A DNA stretch of 64,000 nt from an uncultured Polaribacter sp. Lineage in GTDB: Bacteria; Bacteroidota; Bacteroidia; Flavobacteriales; Flavobacteriaceae. Both the position numbers and the translations under genes were made by a program. Under the pieces are notes generated by a model that was not told where the DNA came from, searched no databases, and was given only the letters and a program-made list of their open reading frames with translations. The number at the start of each line of letters is the position of its first letter. Within the stretch, counting starts at the first letter, position 1. Where the stretch lies: positions 1 through 64,000 of the forward strand of contig NZ_CANNFF010000007.1 in NCBI RefSeq assembly GCF_947503855.1, in the 5' to 3' direction. Of this stretch, positions 9,920-18,666 are shown piece after piece.

Positions 9920-10906
9920 TTAGAAAGAGTATACTGCTGCTAGAGCAAAAGAGCTTAATGCTTTATCTCCAACAAAAGCTGCTTCTGAAGTAGAGTCTAA
10001 TCTTAATTCTGGAATAATTGTTAAAGATCCTATGCTATAGTTTCCTGTTAGAGTAGTTGCAAATACGCTAGAATCAGCTACACCAGTTCCTATTGCTCCA
10101 AAATCACCATCTTCTATAAAATATTCTGTTCTTAAACCGATTTTAAAAGAGTCTGATGTTGCGATTTGTGGATATAATGCTGCTCCATAAAAACCTGGGC
10201 CATCATCACTACCACTTAAATAAGCAGCGTTGATTCCTAAGAAAAAGCTATTAGATACATCAAAACCACCTGTATAATCTATTTCAAAGAAAGCTGGATC
10301 TACTAATACGTTTAAATATTGTCCATAAAAACCTAACTGTGCTCCAAATGCGTAACTTCCATTAGGATTAAACTCTGTAGCGTCAGTAGGATTCATAACC
10401 GCTAACATTAACGAAGTATCTTCTCCTAAAGCAATATCTGCTTTAATACCAGTATGGCTAAATGGACCATAAGAGAATAAGTACGATGTACTATAGTTAA
10501 AGTTTGCAGTTGGAGAAATAACCTCATACCCTAAAAATGTATTAAAGTTACCCATTGTTAATGTTACTTTTTCGCTTACATTCCAGTATGCATATAATTG
10601 GTTTACAATTTGTGAGCTTCCAACTGGAGATCCGAAAACGGCATCTACACCTCTTGGGCCATATACCATATCTGCTACAAAACCAACTTTTTCACCTTCA
10701 TAGCCAGCAATTACATTAATCATACCTAAAGCAAAACCAGGTTGGTTTGCAAAAGAGCTTCCAGGAGCTGTGTCATAATTACCTCCACTGATGTTACCTC
10801 TAAAGTAAGTGTCAATACTACCACTTAACGTAAATTTTTTTTCTTCTTCTTGTGCGTTTACTATTAAACTACTTGCTAATAATAACGTAAAAATTAATTT
10901 TTTCAT
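9920..10906 (-). CDS. outer-membrane beta-barrel porin, OmpL-like (BBP2 type)
   Basis: The 328-aa protein has a signal peptide (MKKLIFTLLLASSLIVNA, cleavage near residue 18) followed by alternating aromatic and polar segments and a C-terminal aromatic (FALAAVYSF), typical of an outer-membrane barrel. From memory it fits the putative beta-barrel porin-2 group often found next to amt in Bacteroidota. Its place as first gene of a porin-amt operon suggests a role in ammonium or other small-solute uptake; the substrate is inferred only from context. Confidence 0.8.
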   Translation of the reverse strand: MKKLIFTLLLASSLIVNAQEEEKKFTLSGSIDTYFRGNISGGNYDTAPGSSFANQPGFALGMINVIAGYEGEKVGFVADMVYGPRGVDAVFGSPVGSSQIVNQLYAYWNVSEKVTLTMGNFNTFLGYEVISPTANFNYSTSYLFSYGPFSHTGIKADIALGEDTSLMLAVMNPTDATEFNPNGSYAFGAQLGFYGQYLNVLVDPAFFEIDYTGGFDVSNSFFLGINAAYLSGSDDGPGFYGAALYPQIATSDSFKIGLRTEYFIEDGDFGAIGTGVADSSVFATTLTGNYSIGSLTIIPELRLDSTSEAAFVGDKALSSFALAAVYSF

Positions 10907-11022
10907 AATTGATGTTCTTTTTGTGTTTGTTAATTATTTGTTAATGAACTCGGGTCAAAAGTATATATAAAATTTTAACTGACAAGGGGTGTGTTTTTAA
11001 AAATTAGTTTATTTTTAATGAT

Positions 11023-11043
11023 ACCCCTCAAAAAAATAGGGGT
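11023..11043. promoter_or_regulatory. inverted repeat between divergent porin and truA genes
   Basis: ACCCCT (11023-11028) and AGGGGT (11038-11043) are perfect arms separated by 9 A/T-rich bases in the 275-bp divergent spacer. Another AAGGGGT half-site lies at 10984-10990. This G/C islet in very AT-rich DNA could be an operator for the porin-amt unit. No known consensus is recognised. Confidence 0.35.
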
Positions 11044-11181
11044 TAAAATGAAATAAGTGTATTTTTAAACTAATGAGAGCTAAAAAATATTAGGTTCGTA
11101 AAAATAAAGTATATAATTTTAAGATATTCATAAAAATGCACCTTTTGTAAAAAAAAACACAATTATTGTATTTTTACACCC

Positions 11182-11964
11182 ATGAAATATTCGTTTTCTT
11201 ATATAATTTCTTTACAATTTCTTGGTTTTCGTTTTTCTGGATGGCAAAAACAAACAAATGCCAAAACTTTGCATGATATGGTAGATAAAACCCTGTCTTT
11301 TGTATTGGTTAATGCTGATTATAAAACCATTGGTATTGGAAGAACAGATGCTAAAGTGTCTGCAAACACTTATTTTTTACAGCTTTTTGTAAAAGAGAAG
11401 GTTGATGAACATCGTTTTATAGATTCTTTAAATTCTAATTTTTCTCCAGATTTTAGAGCTTTATCCATTAAAAAAGTAGCTACAAACTTTAATATTATTA
11501 AAGCGTCTAAGGTTAAAGAATATCATTATTACTTTTCTTTCGGAGTAAAAAATCACCCTTTTGCTGCGCCTTTTATTGTTAATATTGATGCTGAATTAGA
11601 TATTGAAAGAATGCAAAAAGGCGCCAAACTCTTTGAAGGCGAACATTATTTTAATTTATACTGTACAAAACCTTCAGAAAACACAATTTTTAAAAGAACT
11701 ATTGATAGTTGTGAGTTGGTAGTGAATGATGTTTTAAAAGCCAACTTCTTTCCAGAGCAATCTTATATATTAAAGGTGAAGGGAAAAGGGTTTTTGCGTT
11801 ATCAAATCAGGTTGATGATGGCTACTTTGATAGAGCTTGGAAAAGGGAATTTAGATTTAGACTTTATTAAAGCTTCTTTAAAAGAAGATAATGATGGTGG
11901 ATTTTTGAGAAATATAGCACCAGCCTCAGGTCTACAATTATTTGATGTGGAGTTAGAGTTGTAA
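11182..11964 (+). CDS. truA: tRNA pseudouridine synthase, TruA family
   Basis: A 260-aa TruA-fold protein, predicted to convert U38-40 of the tRNA anticodon arm to pseudouridine. The N-terminal LQFLGFRFSGWQKQ corresponds to the YDGxxFxGWQxQ motif and the catalytic Asp56 lies in GIGRTDAKVSA, where most TruA proteins have GRTDxGVHA. Late motifs such as KGFLRYQIRLMM match the family's RxMxGxL region only loosely. The divergent motif suggests a lineage-specific paralogue; the genome may encode a second, canonical TruA. No close operon partner. Confidence 0.75.
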   Translation: MKYSFSYIISLQFLGFRFSGWQKQTNAKTLHDMVDKTLSFVLVNADYKTIGIGRTDAKVSANTYFLQLFVKEKVDEHRFIDSLNSNFSPDFRALSIKKVATNFNIIKASKVKEYHYYFSFGVKNHPFAAPFIVNIDAELDIERMQKGAKLFEGEHYFNLYCTKPSENTIFKRTIDSCELVVNDVLKANFFPEQSYILKVKGKGFLRYQIRLMMATLIELGKGNLDLDFIKASLKEDNDGGFLRNIAPASGLQLFDVELEL

Positions 11965-12063
11965 TAGTTAAGCAAATTGCGTAAGGGGTTGAAGAGTTTG
12001 TTTGAGTCCTCATGCTTTTTATTGTGAATGCAGTTCTAAAAGCCTAACCTGAAAGGTTGCTCT

Positions 12064-12096
12064 CTAAAAAAAAATCCACCTAAAAAGATGGATTAT
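12064..12096 (-). terminator. terminator of the acyl-CoA dehydrogenase gene
   Basis: Read on the minus strand, AATCCATC and GGTGGATT (one G-T pair) form an 8-bp stem followed by nine T. It lies about 60 bp past the stop of the gene at 12157. Confidence 0.7.
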
Positions 12097-12156
12097 TGCA
12101 TACTATATAATGAGTGTTTTTAAAATAGTTCTTAACTATACTCGAACTGATGTTTT

Positions 12157-13299
12157 TTATCCTTTAATAACGCCTCTTGAAATTACAATTTTTTGTATTT
12201 CTGATGTTCCTTCGTAAATCTGAGTAATTTTTGCATCGCGCATTAAGCGCTCTACATGGTATTCTTTTACAAAACCATTTCCTCCATGAATTTGAACAGC
12301 TTCTACAGTTTGTTCCATTGCTACTTTACTTGCGTATAATTTTGCCATGGCAGAAGACATGTCGTAATTTTTACCTTGGTCTTTTTCCCAGGCAGCTTTC
12401 ATTACTAGCATTCTTGCCGCTTCTATTTCTGTGTACATATCTGCCAGTTTAAAAGCAATGGCTTGGTGATTGCATATTTCTGTGCCAAAAGCTTTGCGTT
12501 CTTTAGAGTATTTTAAAGCTAATTCGTAAGCGCCTGCGGCAATACCTAAAGCTTGTGCAGCAATACCAATTCTACCTCCAGAAAGTGTTTTCATAGCAAA
12601 TTTAAAACCAAAACCATCATCGCCAATTCTATTTTCTTTAGGTACTTTTACGTCATTAAATTGTAGAGTATGTGTGTCTGAGCCACGTATGCCTAATTTA
12701 TCTTCTTTAGGGCCAATGTGAAAACCTTCCGTACCTTTTTCTACAATAAAAGCATTAATACCTTTATGGCCTTTTTCTCGATCTGTTTGTGCAATTACAA
12801 GATACACGTCAGAGCGTCCGCCATTTGTAATCCAGTTTTTTGTTCCGTTAATTAGGTAATAATCTCCTTTGTCTATAGCGGTTGTTGCTTGTGATGTAGC
12901 ATCTGATCCAGCTTCTGGCTCGCTTAAACAAAAAGCGCCAATTTGTTCTCCAGTAGCAAGTTTGGTAAGGTATTTTTGTTTTTGGTCTTCTGTGCCATAA
13001 GTTTGTAGGCCATAACAAACTAAAGAATTGTTTACAGAAACCATCACAGAAGCAGAAGCGTCTATTTTAGAAAGTTCTTCCATGACCAATACATAGGAAA
13101 TGCTGTCCATGCCACTTCCACCGTACTTTGGATCAACCATAATCCCCATAAAACCAAGATCTCCCATTTTTTTTACTAATTCTTGTGGAAATTCTTGTTT
13201 GTGGTCTCTTTCTATAACGCCTGGTAACAATTCTGTTTGTGCAAAGTCTCTTGCAGCATCTCGAATCATTTTATGTTCTTCTGTTAAACTAAAATCCAT
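12157..13299 (-). CDS. acyl-CoA dehydrogenase
   Basis: A 380-aa FAD-dependent enzyme that oxidises an acyl-CoA to the 2-enoyl-CoA. Signatures: CLSEPEAGSDA (FAD/substrate site), ITNGGRSDVYLV, KEDKLGIRGSDTHTL, the QAIAFKLADM segment and the C-terminal IYEGTSEIQKIVISR with the usual catalytic Glu. I place the start at MDFSLTEEHKMIRD; a 35-residue upstream extension in the same frame does not look like the family and overlaps the divergent anmK start. Chain-length specificity cannot be read from the sequence. It stands alone with its own terminator. Confidence 0.92.
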   Translation of the reverse strand: MDFSLTEEHKMIRDAARDFAQTELLPGVIERDHKQEFPQELVKKMGDLGFMGIMVDPKYGGSGMDSISYVLVMEELSKIDASASVMVSVNNSLVCYGLQTYGTEDQKQKYLTKLATGEQIGAFCLSEPEAGSDATSQATTAIDKGDYYLINGTKNWITNGGRSDVYLVIAQTDREKGHKGINAFIVEKGTEGFHIGPKEDKLGIRGSDTHTLQFNDVKVPKENRIGDDGFGFKFAMKTLSGGRIGIAAQALGIAAGAYELALKYSKERKAFGTEICNHQAIAFKLADMYTEIEAARMLVMKAAWEKDQGKNYDMSSAMAKLYASKVAMEQTVEAVQIHGGNGFVKEYHVERLMRDAKITQIYEGTSEIQKIVISRGVIKG

Positions 13300-13389
13300 T
13301 TTGTATATATTGTTATATTCGTAATTTAAGAACGTAAAGATATCGATTTCGTAACATATTTTCAATAGACTTTTATTATTTTTACACAT

Positions 13390-14448
13390 ATGAATAAAAA
13401 ACACGTTTTTGCTTTAGGTTTAATGTCTGGTACCTCTTTAGATGGTGTAGATGTAGCCTATGTTAAATTTCATAAAAATAATTACTCAGATTTTGAAATC
13501 CTATTTGCAGATACCATATCGTATTCTAAAGAATGGAAACAGTTGTTGCAAAATGCTATTCGATTTTCTAAAAAGGAATTGGAAGATTTAGATATTACTT
13601 ATGGTAAGTATTTAGGTAAAATTGTAAATAATTTTATTACAAATTACAAAATAGGCCCTATAGATTTTATAGCCTCTCATGGACATACTATATTACATGA
13701 ACCAGAAAAAGGAATCACTTTACAGATTGGGAGTGGAAAACAAATAGCAACAATTACTAATCAAAAAGTGGTGTGCGATTTTAGAACTCAAGATGTAAAA
13801 TTAGGTGGGCAAGGAGCGCCTTTGGTGCCAATAGGAGATGAGTTGTTGTTTTCTGAGTATGATTACTGCATTAATTTAGGCGGGTTTGCAAATGTTTCCT
13901 TTAGGAAGGGATCGCAAAGAATTGCTTATGATATTTGTCCTGTAAATATAGTTTTAAATTTTTACGTACATAAATTAGGTTTAGAATATGATGATGCAGG
14001 TAAAATTGCGGCTTCAGGAAAAATTAACAAACAACTTTTAGAAAGATTAAACGCTTTGTCATTTTATGAAAAAATCCCGCCAAAATCTTTGGGTTTAGAA
14101 TGGGTTCAAAAAGAGATTTTTCCTTTAATAGATATGTATGAAAAGGATGTGGCAAACATACTGCGAACTTTTGCAGAACATGTTGCTTTGCAAATTGGGA
14201 AAATTATAAAAAATAATGAGGCAGTTTTGTTTACAGGTGGAGGTGTTTTTAATACCTTTTTAATGAGTGAAATTGAAAAATACGCCAACATTAAAATAAC
14301 GTTAAAAAGTAACTTGTTAATCAATTATAAAGAAGCATTAATTTTTGCGTTGTTGGGCCTGTTAAAGATTGATAATCAGGTAAATTGTTTGCAGTCGGTT
14401 ACAGGAGCTCAAAAAAACCATTCTTCTGGAGTAATTTTTACATCTTAG
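13390..14448 (+). CDS. anmK: anhydro-N-acetylmuramic acid kinase
   Basis: A 352-aa sugar kinase that phosphorylates and hydrolyses 1,6-anhydro-MurNAc to MurNAc-6-phosphate in cell-wall recycling. The ATP-binding GLMSGTSLDGVDVAY at residues 10-24 is diagnostic; SHGHTILHEP, NLGGFANVSF and VLFTGGGVFNTFL also match. It is divergent from the acyl-CoA dehydrogenase gene with about 90 bp between starts, and no recycling partner is adjacent. Start chosen at the ATG that directly precedes the ATP motif at family distance. Confidence 0.93.
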   Translation: MNKKHVFALGLMSGTSLDGVDVAYVKFHKNNYSDFEILFADTISYSKEWKQLLQNAIRFSKKELEDLDITYGKYLGKIVNNFITNYKIGPIDFIASHGHTILHEPEKGITLQIGSGKQIATITNQKVVCDFRTQDVKLGGQGAPLVPIGDELLFSEYDYCINLGGFANVSFRKGSQRIAYDICPVNIVLNFYVHKLGLEYDDAGKIAASGKINKQLLERLNALSFYEKIPPKSLGLEWVQKEIFPLIDMYEKDVANILRTFAEHVALQIGKIIKNNEAVLFTGGGVFNTFLMSEIEKYANIKITLKSNLLINYKEALIFALLGLLKIDNQVNCLQSVTGAQKNHSSGVIFTS

Positions 14449-14627
14449 TTTTTAAATTAAATTATTTGAACAGTCATTTTTTTGCAGTAAGTTTGTGCTA
14501 ACACAGTTAGGTAATAATAATTAAAAATTTTTAATAAATATGAATCAACTTTAACTATTCAATTTTCAAAAATTAAAATTGCTGAAAATTTAATTCAAAA
14601 AAAGTTGAAATTTATTTAAAATTAAAA

Positions 14628-15860
14628 ATGAAAGAATTATTAAAAAAATACGAAAACACGCAACCAGAAATTGTTTTTCATTGGAAAGATAAAGAAACAG
14701 AAGCAGAAGGTTGGACAGTAATAAACTCTTTAAGAGGTGGTGCTGCTGGAGGTGGTACAAGAATGAGAAAAGGCTTAGATATGAACGAAGTTTTGTCTTT
14801 AGCCAAAACAATGGAGGTAAAATTTACGGTTTCTGGCCCCGCAATAGGTGGTGCAAAATCGGGTATTAATTTCGATCCAAACGACCCTAGAAAAAGAGGT
14901 GTTTTAGAGCGTTGGTATAAGGCAGTTACTCCACTTTTAAAACATTATTACGGTACAGGAGGAGATTTAAATGTAGATGCTGATAAAGATGTAATTCCGA
15001 TTACAGAGAGTTGCGGTGTTTGGCATCCGCAAGAAGGTATTTTTAACGGGCATTTTAAACCTACTGAAGCCGATAAAATAAATAGAATTGGGCAATTGCG
15101 TTTAGGCGTTATTAAGGTGATAGAAAATAAATGTTTTTCGCCAGACTTGTCTAGAAAGTACACAATTGCAGATATGTTAACCGGTTATGGAGTTGCAGAA
15201 GCTGTAAAACATTATTACAACATTTATGGTGGTAATATTGTAGGTAAAAGAGCAATTGTGCAAGGTTTTGGAAATGTAGGTTCTGCTGCAGCCTATTATT
15301 TAACACAATTAGGAGCAAAAATTGTCGGAATTATAGATAGAGATGGTGGTTTGATAAATGATAATGGTTTTACGTTAGAGGAAATGACTGACTTGTTTTT
15401 ATCTAAGGATGGTAATAAGTTAAGCTCTAAAAACATGATTCCTTTTGATGAAATCAATCAGCAAATTTGGAGTTTACCTGCAGAAATATTTATTCCTGCA
15501 GCAGCCTCAAGATTGGTTTCTAAAGAACAAGTACAACAAATGATAGATACAGGTTTAGAAGTCATCTCTCCAGGAGCAAATGTGCCATTTGCAGATAAGG
15601 AGATATTTTTTGGCCCTATAATGGAATATACTGACAATCAAATAAGTTTATTGCCAGATTTTATTTCTAACTGTGGTATAGCAAGAGTTTTTGCGTATTT
15701 AATGGAGTCTAAAAAAGAATTGCCAATGCAAGACAAGGCAATTTTTGATGATACTTCTAATACCATAAAAAGAGCATTGCAAAAAACATTTAACAAAAGC
15801 GCATCAAAAACAAAAATTTGTTCAACAGCATTTGAACTCGCATTAAAACAATTAATATAA
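14628..15860 (+). CDS. Glu/Leu/Phe/Val dehydrogenase
   Basis: A 410-aa NAD(P)-dependent amino acid dehydrogenase that interconverts an amino acid and its 2-oxo acid plus ammonium. The N-terminal substrate domain shows the active-site Lys77 in GPAIGGAKSGI and GTGGDLNVDA; the Rossmann domain has VQGFGNVGSAAAYYL. The length fits the Leu/Glu group. It may be a glutamate dehydrogenase in this nitrogen-rich neighbourhood, but substrate choice cannot be decided by eye. It is followed after 14 bp by nhaD, which suggests one transcript. Confidence 0.87.
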   Translation: MKELLKKYENTQPEIVFHWKDKETEAEGWTVINSLRGGAAGGGTRMRKGLDMNEVLSLAKTMEVKFTVSGPAIGGAKSGINFDPNDPRKRGVLERWYKAVTPLLKHYYGTGGDLNVDADKDVIPITESCGVWHPQEGIFNGHFKPTEADKINRIGQLRLGVIKVIENKCFSPDLSRKYTIADMLTGYGVAEAVKHYYNIYGGNIVGKRAIVQGFGNVGSAAAYYLTQLGAKIVGIIDRDGGLINDNGFTLEEMTDLFLSKDGNKLSSKNMIPFDEINQQIWSLPAEIFIPAAASRLVSKEQVQQMIDTGLEVISPGANVPFADKEIFFGPIMEYTDNQISLLPDFISNCGIARVFAYLMESKKELPMQDKAIFDDTSNTIKRALQKTFNKSASKTKICSTAFELALKQLI

Positions 15861-15874
15861 ATTAAATTAAAAGT

Positions 15875-17278
15875 ATGGAATCAATTATTATTATCGTATT
15901 TGTATTGGGGTATTTAGCCATTACATTAGAGCACAATTTAAAGTTAGACAAATTAATTCCGGCTTTAATAATGATGGCAGTTTGTTGGGCTTTAGTTGCA
16001 TTAGGTATCGATAACTTTACAACTTGGTTCGATTCTGCAAATCATGGTTTAGTAGATGGTTTTGCGTCTATGGTTCATGATGATAAATTACATCTGGTAG
16101 AAGAAACCTTATTACATCATTTAGGTAAAACAGCTGAAATTTTAGTATTTCTTTTAGGAGCAATGACCATTGTAGAAATTATCGATTATTTTGATGGTTT
16201 TTCTACCATAAAAGGTTTTATAAAAACTAAAAAGAAAACAAAAATTTTATGGATTTTCTCTATTTTGGCTTTTATTTTATCAGCAATTATAGACAATTTA
16301 ACTGCAACCATAGTGTTAATTTCTATTTTACAGAAAATTGTTAAAAATAGAGAGGAGAGAATTTGGTTTGCGGGTTTAATTATTATTGCAGCAAATGCAG
16401 GTGGAGCATGGTCTCCAATTGGAGATGTTACTACAACTATGTTGTGGATTGGAAATAAAGTAAGTTCAGGTATGTTGTTTGTTTATCTATTTATACCTTC
16501 ATTACTTTGTATGGTAGTACCAAGTTTTATAGCAACATTTTTACCTGCTTTTAAGGGTGAAATAGACTTCGAAGAAGAGGTAGATAAACCCAAAAGTCCA
16601 CATAGTGGAAGAATGTTGTATTTAGGTTTAGGGGCAATTGTTTTTGTACCAATTTTTAAAACAACTACGCATTTACCACCTTATGTAGGTATGATGTTAT
16701 CTTTGGCAGTTGTAGCTACCTTTGCAGAAATTTATAGTAGCTCAAAATTCTCTATTTCTAATGTTGAAGGAGAGGAAGCAGATGAACATGCATCTAGTGC
16801 TCATCATAGTCCAGTTCATCATTCTTTATCGAAAATTGAAATGCCAAGTATTTTATTTTTCTTAGGGATTTTAATGGCCGTTGCAGCTTTAGAGTCTTTA
16901 GGTATATTATTTAATTTTGCAGATAGTCTAAAAGAAGGAATACCTTTAATTGGCTCAGAGTTGTCGGGTACTGGTGTTTCAGATTTAGTGGTAATTTTAT
17001 TAGGTATTGGTTCTGCAGTAATAGATAATGTACCTCTTGTGGCAGCAAGTTTAGGTATGTTTTCTGAAGGATTAGACAATCCATTATGGCACTTTATCGC
17101 ATTTTCTGCTGGTACAGGAGGCTCTATGTTAATTATTGGTTCTGCTGCAGGGGTAGTGGCAATGGGAATGGAAAAAATAGACTTTTTCTGGTACTTGAAA
17201 AAAATATCTTGGTTAGCCTTAATCGGTTTTTTAATTGGATCAATTTCATTTGTTGTGCTAAGAATGTTTCTTCATTAA
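15875..17278 (+). CDS. nhaD: Na+/H+ antiporter NhaD
   Basis: A 467-aa inner-membrane protein of the ion transporter superfamily with about 12 hydrophobic segments. Typical NhaD traits are DNLTATIVLISIL, AGGAWSPIGDVTTTMLW and VIDNVPLVAASLGMF, which carry the conserved Asp/Asn/Thr residues. A His-rich cytosolic loop (DEHASSAHHSPVHHS) lies at about residues 305-320 between two halves of the transporter; it may bind metal or sense pH. Coupled Na+ export fits a marine host. The gene follows the dehydrogenase closely. Confidence 0.92.
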   Translation: MESIIIIVFVLGYLAITLEHNLKLDKLIPALIMMAVCWALVALGIDNFTTWFDSANHGLVDGFASMVHDDKLHLVEETLLHHLGKTAEILVFLLGAMTIVEIIDYFDGFSTIKGFIKTKKKTKILWIFSILAFILSAIIDNLTATIVLISILQKIVKNREERIWFAGLIIIAANAGGAWSPIGDVTTTMLWIGNKVSSGMLFVYLFIPSLLCMVVPSFIATFLPAFKGEIDFEEEVDKPKSPHSGRMLYLGLGAIVFVPIFKTTTHLPPYVGMMLSLAVVATFAEIYSSSKFSISNVEGEEADEHASSAHHSPVHHSLSKIEMPSILFFLGILMAVAALESLGILFNFADSLKEGIPLIGSELSGTGVSDLVVILLGIGSAVIDNVPLVAASLGMFSEGLDNPLWHFIAFSAGTGGSMLIIGSAAGVVAMGMEKIDFFWYLKKISWLALIGFLIGSISFVVLRMFLH

Positions 17279-17368
17279 TAGAGAAAACGTACTAAAATAG
17301 TATTTTTTAGATGTAAACAATTTAAAAATAGAAACCTCGTTAGTAGTTTAGAACTTAAAATCATATAA

Positions 17369-18058
17369 ATGTTATCACTTTATCAAGAAAATAAAGAATT
17401 GGTAGAAGATGTAGTTTCCGAAGAAAAAACACTTTCTATCTATAAATTAATTATGGATGGTGGTCTTGGTGGGCAAATAATTATAGCCATCCTTTTTGTG
17501 CTTTTAGCGGTTGCTATGTATATTTATTTCGAACGCTTTTTAGCTATAAAAGCAGCCTCTAAAGTAGATAAAAACTTTATGGAGCAAATTAGAGATTTCG
17601 TTTCTAATGGAAAATTACAATCTGCAGATGCACTTTGTAAAAGTAAAAACACTCCAACTGCACGTCTAATAGGTAAAGGAATATCAAGAATTGGAAAACC
17701 TTTAGAAGATATCAATACAGCTATAGAAACTGCAGGAAAGTTAGAGGTTTATCAATTAGAAAAAAATGTAAGTGTTTTAGCAACTATTGCAGGTGCAGCC
17801 CCAATGATTGGTTTCTTAGGAACCGTAATTGGAATGATTGTTGCCATACACGAAATAGCAAATGCAGGTGGGCAAATAGATATAAAAATGCTTTCAGATG
17901 GTTTGTACACAGCCATGACAACTACAGTTGCAGGTTTAATAGTAGGTATTATTGCTTACATAACTTACAATCATTTAGTGGTTAGAACAGATAAGGTTGT
18001 ATATCAAATGGAGGCAAAATCTGTAGAGTTTTTAGATCTATTAAACGAACCAGTGTAA
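17369..18058 (+). CDS. exbB: MotA/TolQ/ExbB proton channel family protein
   Basis: The 229-aa inner-membrane protein is predicted to form the proton channel that energises TonB. It has an N-terminal TM near residues 38-55 and two TM segments around 130-155 and 178-200, with the family motif LATIAGAAPMIGFLGTVIGM. It is first of an exbB-exbD-tonB set. TolQ of a Tol system is a less likely option because a TonB-like gene follows and no tolA is seen. Confidence 0.9.
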   Translation: MLSLYQENKELVEDVVSEEKTLSIYKLIMDGGLGGQIIIAILFVLLAVAMYIYFERFLAIKAASKVDKNFMEQIRDFVSNGKLQSADALCKSKNTPTARLIGKGISRIGKPLEDINTAIETAGKLEVYQLEKNVSVLATIAGAAPMIGFLGTVIGMIVAIHEIANAGGQIDIKMLSDGLYTAMTTTVAGLIVGIIAYITYNHLVVRTDKVVYQMEAKSVEFLDLLNEPV

Positions 18059-18132
18059 AATAAGTTCTTAAAGTTGTAAAGTTTATAAAATGACTTTTTA
18101 GCTTTCGTACATTTAACTTTCAAACTATTACT

Positions 18133-18525
18133 ATGAATCTACGCGGAAGAAATAAAGTAGACCCTTCATTCAACATGTCTTCTATGACAGACATCGTTTT
18201 TTTGTTGCTCATATTTTTCATGCTAACATCTACCTTAGTTACAGTAAGTGCCATAGATGTTTTACTACCAAAAGCTGGCGGAAAAACAGAAAACAGCAAA
18301 TCTGTAGCAGTAACCATTACCAATAAATCGCTATTTTATATTGATAAAACCAAAGTAAGTGCATCAAAACTAGAAAGCGAAATCTTAAAAAGTGTAGGTA
18401 CAGACAAGCAAAAAACCATTGTAATTAGAGGCGATAAAGATGTACCCTACCAAAATGTAATGAAGGTAATAGACATTGCTAATAAAAATAAATTAAAAAT
18501 GATTTTGGCAGTAAAAGGAAAATAA
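18133..18525 (+). CDS. exbD: ExbD/TolR family biopolymer transport protein
   Basis: A 130-aa protein with a short cytosolic N-terminus, one TM segment and a periplasmic domain. The essential Asp is seen in SSMTDIVFLLLIFFMLTSTL. The C-terminal GDKDVPYQNVMKVIDIANK is the normal ExbD/TolR ending. It is the partner of the exbB 74 bp upstream. Confidence 0.92.
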   Translation: MNLRGRNKVDPSFNMSSMTDIVFLLLIFFMLTSTLVTVSAIDVLLPKAGGKTENSKSVAVTITNKSLFYIDKTKVSASKLESEILKSVGTDKQKTIVIRGDKDVPYQNVMKVIDIANKNKLKMILAVKGK

Positions 18526-18531
18526 TTTTTT

Positions 18532-18607
18532 GGGCGTTTTAACGGGCTTTTCACTGTATCTTTTTGCAGAAAAAGCAAAAAGGATGCCGTTTCAATCCCT
18601 AACGCTC
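18532..18607. repeat. GGGCGTT...AACGCTC interspersed repeat between exbD and tonB
   Basis: The stretch begins GGGCGTT (18532) and ends AACGCTC (18601), imperfect inverted ends, and holds an internal perfect 8-bp hairpin CTTTTTGC / GCAAAAAG (18560-18567 and 18575-18582). It lies within the 141-bp exbD-tonB gap. I recognise the frame 'GGGCGTT ... TTTCAATCCCTAACGC' as a repeat that recurs across flavobacterial genomes; this is from memory, not a search. Confidence 0.55.
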
Positions 18608-18666
18608 ACGCACTTTTAAAAAACTATTTTGCTTAAAATTCGTCTATAGAAAATCAAAAAATATAA

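Noticed and set aside
13300-13404. 35-residue N-terminal extension of the acyl-CoA dehydrogenase
   Set aside because: It overlaps the divergent anmK start and does not resemble the family; MDFSLTEEHKM is the usual start.
18533-18666. Small coding gene between exbD and tonB
   Set aside because: The stretch is the repeat element; its frames lack a start and are short.
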